Positions 1 to 7,192 of a stretch of 9,664 nucleotides of DNA are shown piece by piece. The notes beneath the pieces were generated by a model that saw nothing but the letters and a program-made list of their open reading frames with translations, ran no database searches and was not told where the DNA came from. A program made the position numbers and the translations under genes. Source of the DNA: Chryseobacterium gleum (GTDB lineage Bacteria > Bacteroidota > Bacteroidia > Flavobacteriales_D > Sanyastnellaceae); NCBI GenBank assembly GCA_945878835.1, contig CAMCUG010000041.1, positions 1 to 9,664 on the forward strand, given 5' to 3'. Numbering within the stretch: the first letter of the stretch is position 1; each line of letters starts with the position of its first letter.

Positions 1-1907
1 ATTCTCCAATTGAATACATATCTGCCGTCATTTTCATAAGTTCCAAAGCCTGTTCCAGCATCAATAGCCAAACGCTTACGGTAATCGGAACTTATAAATC
101 CACCCCCGCGAAAGTACTTGTAGGTTTGGAATTTCATTCCGTCAACTCGTGGCTCAAAGAAATCATATCCTCGGGTAGGTAATGCGTCGTAATTCAGATT
201 GATGTATAGGAACTTGTTCGTAATAACAGAGAATTCTCCTTCAACATAATTTGAAGTAAATGTTCTTGGGAAATAAAGATTCGAGCGTGAATAAGAGAAG
301 TTTGTCCATGCCTTATTCAGTTTCCAAAAGGGTTTGTATATGGAATATCCCACGGTTCCTGAATTGATTTGTTCGTTGTTCGCTTGCAGATAGCCCAAAT
401 CATTCGGATCATAAGTATTGCTTTCGGTGTAGTGAAGCAATTGAAAATTGAAGTTTCCACTCACTTTCGAAAACTTCACTTCGCCCATCCCCCCATTTTT
501 ATCGCTCGGAGTTTCATTGAATTGATTTAACCCATTCTTCAGCGAGTATGACCCATGAAGATGAAGTTCGTAGGTGTTTTTCTTATTTCTAAAATTCCCT
601 TCCATAGAGCTTACATTGGCGTCATAAGCCTTTCCTGATCGGGTCAAATTTGTATTCGTAAAAGAGACAAACGAGTTGTTTGGTAGATTTTGATCAACGA
701 CAAAAACATTTGAATTGGTAATCGGATTTGTTAGCTCTGCTCGTGTCTTCCCTGTAATGGTATCTCGAAACTCGGCAAAGCTCTCGGCTGTTAAACTATT
801 CAGAAAACCTATGGCCAACCCTTTAGAATTTCGTCCCCCAATTTTAGTGCTGTTAATGACTCTTTGTTGTGAAGGGTTAGAAATTAAAACTTCGTTTTCT
901 TTCCTCTTTGAATCTACGGTGTAGTAATCAAAAGGAGTATCACCAATTCTTCGAGAATAAAAAATCTCTCCGCGCTCATAGAGCTCCAACCCTTCATTGA
1001 AAAAGGGTCGATTGTCTTGAAATTGGATTTCGTACGGAGTTAAATTCAATATCAATTGATCACTAATGGTCTGACCGAAGTCAGGAATAAGCGTTGCATC
1101 CAAAGTATAAGCTTCATTCAAACCAATTTTCAAATCCATACCGGCATTGTACGCGAATTCGTTTGAACCCGCCTGTTCCTTCTTGCTGTAGGTTGAAATA
1201 TATGGATAGAAGAAAATACGCTTAGGTGGAACAATTCCCTTTATTCCTTTCAAATGTCCCATTTGAGCCAAGAAACCAGCACCTGCAGGATCTACGAAAC
1301 TCCAATTTGCCTGAATACGGCTTCTTCTAATTTCACGCGTAAAATTCACATGCCAATCTTGTTCAGGCAAATTAGGAAAGCGCAAAGCAGCGTAAGGGAT
1401 CTTAAATTCTGCAATCCAACCATCTTTAACAATCTTCGTTTTGCAATCCCAAACAGCATTCCAAGAGGCATCTTCTCCATTTGCAGATTGCCTAGCATCG
1501 TATTGTTCACCTCTCGGAGAAACTGCAAACATGTATCCCGTTACCCCGTCTCTGTAGCAATTTAAAGCAACGCCAACGTAGTCTGAATTCCCATCACCAT
1601 CTCTTCCCGTTAATTGTTGAAGAATACTGTCAGGCGCTGAATCATATGCGTAAATAGCGACATACAGCGCTTCATTTGTATAGACAACTCTGACTTCCGT
1701 GTTGTGTGTTTGTAGTCGGCCTGGATAAGGCTGAAGCCCCCAAAACTGATCTGTCACCTCTGCACTTGCCCAAGCCTCATCGTTGAGCAGCCCGTCCAAG
1801 ACGGGTGCCTTTTCCGCTCTCACTGCAAAAGCTGTTCGATTTGCCAACTGACCTGAGGCCAAAAAAGCAAGATGGAAAACAACAAAGAGCACAAAAGATT
1901 TTTTCAT
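1..1907 (-). CDS. DUF5916 family envelope protein with CBM9-like N-terminal domain (partial, C-terminus beyond the left edge)
   Basis: This is the N-terminal ~635 codons of a protein read leftwards from an ATG at 1907-1905; the frame is still open at position 1. Residues 1-20 form a Sec signal peptide (Lys-Lys, then a hydrophobic core ending near LASGQ) with no lipobox Cys. Residues ~35-215 resemble the family-9 carbohydrate-binding-like domain found at the front of these proteins (APVLDGLLNDEAW near the start, later VSPRGEQYDAR and WIAEFKIPYAALRF). From ~235 the DUF5916 region starts, with the hallmark run around 275-320: PDFGQ, then LNLTPYEIQFQDNRPFFNEG, then IFYSRRIG. The remainder is rich in alternating aromatic and polar residues and looks like beta strands. 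Family members are usually about 800 residues or more, so perhaps 150-250 residues are missing. DUF5916 has no established biochemical role; placement in the outer membrane or periplasm is inferred from the signal peptide. It is divergent from the receptor gene across an 89-base gap. The family call is firm; a function is not offered. Confidence 0.88.
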   Translation of the reverse strand, partial: MKKSFVLFVVFHLAFLASGQLANRTAFAVRAEKAPVLDGLLNDEAWASAEVTDQFWGLQPYPGRLQTHNTEVRVVYTNEALYVAIYAYDSAPDSILQQLTGRDGDGNSDYVGVALNCYRDGVTGYMFAVSPRGEQYDARQSANGEDASWNAVWDCKTKIVKDGWIAEFKIPYAALRFPNLPEQDWHVNFTREIRRSRIQANWSFVDPAGAGFLAQMGHLKGIKGIVPPKRIFFYPYISTYSKKEQAGSNEFAYNAGMDLKIGLNEAYTLDATLIPDFGQTISDQLILNLTPYEIQFQDNRPFFNEGLELYERGEIFYSRRIGDTPFDYYTVDSKRKENEVLISNPSQQRVINSTKIGGRNSKGLAIGFLNSLTAESFAEFRDTITGKTRAELTNPITNSNVFVVDQNLPNNSFVSFTNTNLTRSGKAYDANVSSMEGNFRNKKNTYELHLHGSYSLKNGLNQFNETPSDKNGGMGEVKFSKVSGNFNFQLLHYTESNTYDPNDLGYLQANNEQINSGTVGYSIYKPFWKLNKAWTNFSYSRSNLYFPRTFTSNYVEGEFSVITNKFLYINLNYDALPTRGYDFFEPRVDGMKFQTYKYFRGGGFISSDYRKRLAIDAGTGFGTYENDGRYVFNWR

Positions 1908-1914
1908 TTGACCG

Positions 1915-1922
1915 CAAAACTA
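1915..1922 (-). promoter_or_regulatory. Candidate Bacteroidota -7 box for the DUF5916 gene
   Basis: Read on the minus strand, these bases are TAGTTTTG, an exact match to the Bacteroidota -7 consensus TAnnTTTG. A TTTG lies upstream on the same strand (1942-1939), 16 bases away, which is a little closer than the usual ~19-base spacing to the -33 element. With this box, transcription would begin around 1910, only a few bases before the ATG at 1907, giving an almost leaderless message. The box match is seen directly; the start site is inference. Confidence 0.4.
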
Positions 1923-1972
1923 CGATGTAGAACAAATGCAAAAAAATAATGTTTCGTAAACAGGTATAGAAT

Positions 1973-1980
1973 TAACTTCG
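1973..1980 (+). promoter_or_regulatory. Weak candidate -7 box for the receptor-led gene run
   Basis: TAACTTCG differs from TAnnTTTG at one position and lies 16 bases before the receptor ATG. A TTTC at 1952-1955, 17 bases upstream, is the only nearby sequence resembling a -33 TTTG. It is the best candidate in the gap on this strand but is weaker than its divergent counterpart. If it is used, the 5' leader would be about 12 bases, and the leader contains no Shine-Dalgarno sequence. Confidence 0.27.
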
Positions 1981-1996
1981 CCAACGATATTTCAAC

Positions 1997-4411
1997 ATGA
2001 AAAATAGTATTTTATTCTTTTTTCTCGTTTTTGTCTTTGGTGCTACCTCGATTGCGCAGAACTACGCGGTTAGTGGCGACGTTCGCGACCGTGCAACCGG
2101 AGAAAGTATCATTGGGGCAACCGTGTTAATTAAGAATAAGAACAGCGGCGCCGTTACCAATAATTTCGGGTTTTATTCCATTACACTTCCCACAGGAAAT
2201 TATGAAATGGAATTGAGGTGTGTGGGTTACGAGACCTTGCTGGCTCCGTTGAAACTACAATCCAATCTTCACAAAGACTTCGAGCTTAATCCTATTTCAT
2301 TTACGGGCGGACTTGTTATTATTGAAGGTACGCGCAAGGACAATGTCGGAAGCACCGACATGGGAAAAATTGAAATTGGAATCGATCAAATAAAAAAGAT
2401 ACCTGTCATTTTTGGTGAAGTAGACATCTTGAAAACCATAACGCTTCTTCCCGGAGTGCAGAGCAGTGGTGAGGGAAATGCGGGGTTCTATGTTCGCGGT
2501 GGTGGGGTAGATCAAAACCTCATTCTCCTTGACAATTCAACGGTATACAACGCCTCGCATCTTTTTGGATTCTTCAGTGTATTCAATGCAGATGCAGTAA
2601 AGAATATTGAAATTACCAAAGGAGGAGGTGCGGCTTCATACGGAGGAAGACTTTCCTCTGTCTTAGACATTAATTTGAAAGAGGGAAATAGCAAGTCTTT
2701 TCATGGCGCTGGTGGCATTGGAACCATTGCCAGTCGTTTTACTGTGGAAGGACCCATTAAAAAAGACACTTCTTCGTTTATTCTTTCAGGAAGAAGGACT
2801 TACATAGATGTTCTAGCGAAACCTTTCATGAATCCGGAAAGTGGCTTCAACGGGTCGGGTTATTTCTTTTATGATTTGAATGCAAAATTCAATCACCGTC
2901 TTTCCAAGCGCGATCAACTTTTCGCAAGCGTGTACACCGGAAAAGATGTGTTCTCATTCAACAGTTCAGATGCCGGTTTCTCAACGCGTATTCCTTGGGG
3001 AAATACAACAGGAACAATTCGTTGGGCGCATCAATCGGGAAGCAAATTGTTCATGAACGCCATTTTAACCTACACCGATTACAAATTTCAATTTGAAGGA
3101 AAACAAGACCAATTCACTTTCGGGCTAAGCAGTGGCATCCGAGATTACGGTGCTAAAGTTCAGTGGAGCTACTATCCTAATCCTACCCATCGCATGAAAT
3201 GGGGAATGGATTACACTTTTCATAAATTCACACCGAACAACACCTATGCCTCCAGCGGCGATGTAGATTTCGATTTAGGTGAACAAGTGAAATTATACTC
3301 CCACGAGTCGGCGGCTTACTTTCAAGATGATTTCGATATAAACGAAAAATGGAGAATCAATGCCGGTGTGCGCATCCCCTATTTCATGCATGTGGGTCCT
3401 TTTACCCGATACACCTATCCAACTTCAACTTCAAGCGTTGGAGGATCTACAACTCCTATTACAACTATCTACGAGAAAAATAAAAAAGTTGCAGATTATG
3501 TCGGATTTGAACCGCGATTCAATGCGCGCTATGAAATCAACAAAGCATCAAGCTTCAAAATGGCACTGTCTCGAAATCTTCAATTCATTACACTCACCAG
3601 CCTCTCACCTTCATCGCTACCGACAGATGTCTGGTTGCCGAGTACAGATAGATTAAAGCCACAGCTTGCTTCGCAAGTGAGTATAGGCTATTTCAGAAAT
3701 TTCTTTGACGATAGCTGGGAGTCGAGCGTTGAGCTTTACTACAAGGACATGCAAAACCAGAGTGATTATAGAGAAGGCTCTACTCCAGATCAAACCGTTG
3801 GCGACAACATTGACAACCTGCTTGTATTCGGAAGAGGATACAGCTACGGGGCTGAATTCTTCATTAAAAAACGAATGGGAGATTTCTCAGGTTGGGTCGG
3901 ATATACTTGGGCCAAGACTATGCGCATATTTGAAGAGGTGAATAATGGCAAAGCTTATCCAACACGTTGGGACAGACGTCACGATGCAAATGTTGTTTTG
4001 ATGTACACCCTTTCACCGCGCGTTGATTTAGGATTTGTGTTCGTCTACGCTACAGGAAATGCCATTACGCTTCCTATTTCCCGCTATTTCTTTGAAGGGA
4101 ATTTAGTTGAAGTGTATGGCGAAAGAAACAGTTTCCGCATGGCCCCTTATCACCGCGCAGACTTTTCATTGAACGTGAAAGGAAAGCTAACGCGCTCTCG
4201 ATTCGATGCTGAATTGAATCAGGTTGTGGAAGAACCACGCAAATTCCGGAGCAGCTGGAACTTCTCTGTGTACAACCTTTACAACAGAATGAATCCGTAT
4301 TTCATATACTTCGCATCAAAAGACAATAACAACGGTGGCTTCCAAATAACAGCAAGACAAGTGAGTCTTTTCCCAATTCTACCGAGTATAACTTGGAACT
4401 TTGAATTCTAA
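1997..4411 (+). CDS. TonB-dependent outer-membrane receptor with carboxypeptidase-D regulatory-like N-terminal domain
   Basis: An 804-residue gated outer-membrane porin that would import an unidentified ligand using TonB/ExbBD energy. Residues 1-21 are a signal peptide (MKNS, a run of Phe/Leu/Val, then ATSIAQ). Residues ~22-100 form the CarboxypepD_reg-like beta-sandwich common in Bacteroidota receptors (VSGDVRDRATGESIIGATV, then NNFGFYSITLPTGNYEM). A possible TonB box is around 104-111 (GGLVIIEG). The plug domain spans ~115-235, with LKTITLLPGVQSSGEGNAGF, YVRGGGVDQNLILLD, and GGRLSSVLDI. The rest to 804 is a 22-strand-type barrel rich in aromatic residues, ending in Phe as outer-membrane barrels do (ITWNFEF). 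Length is normal and the reading frame is intact. No SusD partner or glycosidase is adjacent, so it belongs with the non-SusC receptors; siderophore, cofactor, peptide or other ligands are all possible. The next gene begins 2 bases after its stop. The ATG at 1997 is chosen because it starts directly with the signal peptide. Confidence 0.93.
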   Translation: MKNSILFFFLVFVFGATSIAQNYAVSGDVRDRATGESIIGATVLIKNKNSGAVTNNFGFYSITLPTGNYEMELRCVGYETLLAPLKLQSNLHKDFELNPISFTGGLVIIEGTRKDNVGSTDMGKIEIGIDQIKKIPVIFGEVDILKTITLLPGVQSSGEGNAGFYVRGGGVDQNLILLDNSTVYNASHLFGFFSVFNADAVKNIEITKGGGAASYGGRLSSVLDINLKEGNSKSFHGAGGIGTIASRFTVEGPIKKDTSSFILSGRRTYIDVLAKPFMNPESGFNGSGYFFYDLNAKFNHRLSKRDQLFASVYTGKDVFSFNSSDAGFSTRIPWGNTTGTIRWAHQSGSKLFMNAILTYTDYKFQFEGKQDQFTFGLSSGIRDYGAKVQWSYYPNPTHRMKWGMDYTFHKFTPNNTYASSGDVDFDLGEQVKLYSHESAAYFQDDFDINEKWRINAGVRIPYFMHVGPFTRYTYPTSTSSVGGSTTPITTIYEKNKKVADYVGFEPRFNARYEINKASSFKMALSRNLQFITLTSLSPSSLPTDVWLPSTDRLKPQLASQVSIGYFRNFFDDSWESSVELYYKDMQNQSDYREGSTPDQTVGDNIDNLLVFGRGYSYGAEFFIKKRMGDFSGWVGYTWAKTMRIFEEVNNGKAYPTRWDRRHDANVVLMYTLSPRVDLGFVFVYATGNAITLPISRYFFEGNLVEVYGERNSFRMAPYHRADFSLNVKGKLTRSRFDAELNQVVEEPRKFRSSWNFSVYNLYNRMNPYFIYFASKDNNNGGFQITARQVSLFPILPSITWNFEF

Positions 4412-4413
4412 TT

Positions 4414-6258
4414 TTGAAATCACTACTTCAACTCAATTATCTCTTTTGGAAATACCGCGGACGATTGCTCCTTGGAACCTTGTTCATTGTTCTTTCCACT
4501 GCCTTCAATGTTTACGCACCCATTGTAGTGGGCGAAGGTGTTGACTTTCTGGCCGAAGCACTGAGTGCCGCGCAAGGGAAAATTCAAACCATTCATTACC
4601 CTGAAACACTTGCGCTATGTAGAACTTGGTTTGGACTGTCTAACGACATTCCGGAAGTGCAGAACAACAGTGCATTCCATGACTGGGTCATATACATTGC
4701 AATACTTATTGGCGGTCTGTATTTGTTCTTTTATCTCTTCAAAGGAATTTTTCTTTTCTTCCAAAGACAAACGCTCATCGTCATGTCGCGTTGGATGGAA
4801 TTCGATATAAAAAATACCATCTACGCGCACTACCAAAAATTAGATGTTTCGTTTTATAAAGTCAACCGTACGGGTGATCTCATGAACAGAATTAGCGAAG
4901 ATGTTGGACGTGTTCGCATGTACCTCGGCCCCGCTGTCATGTATACGTTGAACCTAATCGTTCTCTTCACCATGTGTATTGGCATTATGTATAAAATTTC
5001 TCCTAAGCTTACGTTTTATACCCTGCTTCCGTTGCCTTTCATGATGATCGGAATCTTCCTTGTTAGCAGAAGAATCAACAAAAAAACAGAGCGCGTTCAA
5101 CGTCAACAAAGTGAACTTTCAACCACCGTTCAAGAAAGTATGAGCGGCATACGAGTGCTGAAAGGATTCGGCCTAGAAAATCACTTTATTGCGCATTTCT
5201 TCAAGCAAAGCCAGTCCTATAAAAAACTACAAATGCATTTGGTGAAAACAGATGCGTTGTTTACGCCTGTTATTGGAATGCTCGTTGGACTTTCAACACT
5301 GCTCACGCTTTACATTGGTGCCCGAGAGGTTGCTGCTGGCAATATTACTTATGGAGTCATTGTACAATTTATATTTTACGTCAACCTTTTAACATGGCCG
5401 TTTGCGAGTGTGGGCTGGGTGACAAGTTTAGTTTTGAAGGGAGAAGCGAGTATGACTCGTATCCTCGCTTTTTTAAATCAGACTTCTGCCATTCCAAGCG
5501 GCAACGAAACCGTTCAAACATTCGAAACGCTTCAATTTAAAAATGTCTCTTTCACATATCCTGAAACGAATATTGAAGCACTTTCCAATCTGAACCTCGA
5601 AATACACAAAGGCAAAACCGTTGCCGTTATTGGACACACGGGATCTGGAAAGTCTTCTATTGTTCAGTTGCTCATGAAGGCATATATGCCAACATCAGGA
5701 ACCATTTCCATGAATGGAATTGACATAGCTCAATTGGAAACCAATGCCTACAGAGGCCTCATGGGCATTGTTCCGCAAGATGTTTTTTTATTCTCAGATA
5801 CTATTGAAAGCAACATCCGCTTTGGAAATGGGAATGCGACGTTAAATGAAATTACACGGGCTGCTCAAACAGCAGATTTACACGAAAACATTCTTGGATT
5901 CGAGGAAAAATATGAGACACTTCTCGGAGAACGAGGCATTAATTTGAGCGGTGGACAAAAGCAACGACTCTCAATAGCTCGAGCTATTATTTCTAATCCT
6001 GAAATTCTACTTCTTGACGATTGTCTTTCGGCGGTTGACACCCAGACTGACGAGAAAATTATGCGCGGCCTGAAAAAAATTAGAGAAGGAAAAACCAATA
6101 TCATCGTTTCTCATCGCATCAGCAGTGTTCATCATGCCGATAAAATTTTCGTGCTGCAGCAAGGTCAGCTAGCAGAAAGCGGAACACACGAAGAATTACT
6201 CGCTCAAAAAGGACTTTATTTTGAGCTTGCTGAGCTTCAAAAAATACAAGAGAACTAA
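4414..6258 (+). CDS. ABC exporter half-transporter (TMD-NBD fusion), MdlA/YheI-like, TTG start
   Basis: A 614-residue inner-membrane half-transporter. The type I exporter membrane domain runs ~18-345, with membrane segments near 18-38, 92-115, 172-192, 198-218, 282-302 and 313-340, and an unusually long outer loop (~45-90) between the first two. The ATPase domain runs ~370-610: Walker A GHTGSGKS (407-414), Q-loop Gln455 in VPQD, signature LSGGQ (511-515), Walker B ILLLDD (531-536), D-loop SAVD (539-542), switch His567. The residue after Walker B is Asp536 rather than the catalytic Glu, as in MdlA, YheI and TM287, which are the degenerate-site subunits of heterodimeric exporters; a partner subunit is therefore expected but is not adjacent. 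The first codon is TTG at 4414; the next in-frame ATG is at about residue 124 and would remove the first two membrane segments, so TTG is preferred. It starts 2 bases after the receptor stop with no Shine-Dalgarno sequence, which suggests coupled translation. The substrate (lipid, drug or peptide) cannot be told from sequence. Confidence 0.93.
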   Translation: MKSLLQLNYLFWKYRGRLLLGTLFIVLSTAFNVYAPIVVGEGVDFLAEALSAAQGKIQTIHYPETLALCRTWFGLSNDIPEVQNNSAFHDWVIYIAILIGGLYLFFYLFKGIFLFFQRQTLIVMSRWMEFDIKNTIYAHYQKLDVSFYKVNRTGDLMNRISEDVGRVRMYLGPAVMYTLNLIVLFTMCIGIMYKISPKLTFYTLLPLPFMMIGIFLVSRRINKKTERVQRQQSELSTTVQESMSGIRVLKGFGLENHFIAHFFKQSQSYKKLQMHLVKTDALFTPVIGMLVGLSTLLTLYIGAREVAAGNITYGVIVQFIFYVNLLTWPFASVGWVTSLVLKGEASMTRILAFLNQTSAIPSGNETVQTFETLQFKNVSFTYPETNIEALSNLNLEIHKGKTVAVIGHTGSGKSSIVQLLMKAYMPTSGTISMNGIDIAQLETNAYRGLMGIVPQDVFLFSDTIESNIRFGNGNATLNEITRAAQTADLHENILGFEEKYETLLGERGINLSGGQKQRLSIARAIISNPEILLLDDCLSAVDTQTDEKIMRGLKKIREGKTNIIVSHRISSVHHADKIFVLQQGQLAESGTHEELLAQKGLYFELAELQKIQEN

Positions 6259-6283
6259 ATAACCTTCAGGGTGTTTTAATATT

Positions 6284-7192
6284 ATGAATGTCTTAGTCAC
6301 AGGAGGAACCGGGTTTATTGGAAAGCAAATTATTGAAGCATTGTTGGAAGAGGGGCATGCTGTCACAAACCTCACCACGCGGCGCAAACAGGAAGGCCGT
6401 GTTTCTGAAATGTTCCAACACGTCTATTGGAATTCGACAACTAAAGAACTGAACAAATCACTACTACCTCGCATACAAGGAGTCGTTCATTTAGCCGGCT
6501 ACAGCGTGGCTAATAAGTGGAGTGCTGCAAACAAAGCCTTAATGGTTTCGAGTCGAATTTCATCGACCGAATTTCTTTGTGAAATCTTGAATGAGATGGA
6601 ATCTCTTCCAGATGTTTTGGTTGGAGCGAGTGCCTCTGGATTTTATAAAAATTCCGATGAACATCAAGATGAAACAGCTTCTGTTGGAATTGGTTTCTTA
6701 GCCGACTTAACAGCGCAATGGGAAAACGCGAGCGCATCTCTTCACCCTTCCATAAAAAATATTCATTTACGCATTGGCGTTGTGCTTAGTGCAAACGATG
6801 GAGCACTGAAAAAACTCACTCCTATTTTCAAAACTGGAATCGGCTCTGCAGTTGGCAATGGAAATCAATACATGAGTTGGGTACATGAGAAAGATCTGGT
6901 TCGCATGTTCCTTCATTGTCTTGAAAGCAATATAGAATCAGGAGTGTACAACGCAACATCTGACAACCCCATAACGAATTACGAATTTTCCAAAACACTA
7001 GCAAAGGTCTTAAGAAAACCTTTTTTCCTTCCCAAAGTGCCTGCCTTCGTATTGAAATTAATTTTCGGAGAAATGTCGCAACTTGTTCTCGTGAGCCAGC
7101 GACTTTCAAACCTGAAAATAAAGTCAACCGAATTTGAATTCCGATTTAAAACTATTCAAGACGCTCTAACCAATATCTATGGAAAAAACTAA
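6284..7192 (+). CDS. TIGR01777 / SDR39U1-type NAD(P)-binding epimerase-like protein (YfcH-like)
   Basis: A 302-residue atypical short-chain dehydrogenase of the YfcH/SDR39U1 family. The dinucleotide-binding motif GGTGFIG (7-13) follows the first strand, and VVHLAGYSV (67-75) supplies the NAD(P)-proximal segment. ASASGFYK (115-122) carries the candidate active-site Tyr121, at the place where most relatives have YYG. LRIGVVLS (162-169) and YMSWVHEKDLVRM (196-208) are the family's most typical blocks. The C-terminal DUF1731 domain spans ~248-297 (FLPKVPAFVLKLIFGEMSQL). The length is the usual ~300. The substrate and reaction of this family are not established, despite the epimerase label. It starts 25 bases after the exporter gene, with no Shine-Dalgarno sequence, and its last 14 bases overlap the photolyase gene. 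As I recall, genes of this family often sit beside photolyase genes in bacteria, which would make the pairing meaningful, though I cannot verify that here. Confidence 0.9.
   Translation: MNVLVTGGTGFIGKQIIEALLEEGHAVTNLTTRRKQEGRVSEMFQHVYWNSTTKELNKSLLPRIQGVVHLAGYSVANKWSAANKALMVSSRISSTEFLCEILNEMESLPDVLVGASASGFYKNSDEHQDETASVGIGFLADLTAQWENASASLHPSIKNIHLRIGVVLSANDGALKKLTPIFKTGIGSAVGNGNQYMSWVHEKDLVRMFLHCLESNIESGVYNATSDNPITNYEFSKTLAKVLRKPFFLPKVPAFVLKLIFGEMSQLVLVSQRLSNLKIKSTEFEFRFKTIQDALTNIYGKN

Noticed and set aside
715..1565. Open frames of 69 and 103 residues on the plus strand within 715-924 and 1254-1565
   Set aside because: Both lie antisense to the DUF5916 coding frame, which gives a clear family match across the same bases; their translations show no recognisable domain or coding character.
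3360..3941. Plus-strand open frames of 98 and 78 residues inside the receptor gene
   Set aside because: They are other-frame shadows of the receptor barrel, which continues intact through this region.
1997..4411. SusC-type receptor of a polysaccharide-utilisation locus
   Set aside because: No SusD-like lipoprotein follows, no carbohydrate-active enzyme is nearby, and the plug sequence resembles the non-SusC receptor group.
6259..6283. Terminator between the exporter and SDR genes
   Set aside because: The 25 bases contain a short T-run (GTGTTTTAAT) but no stem before it.
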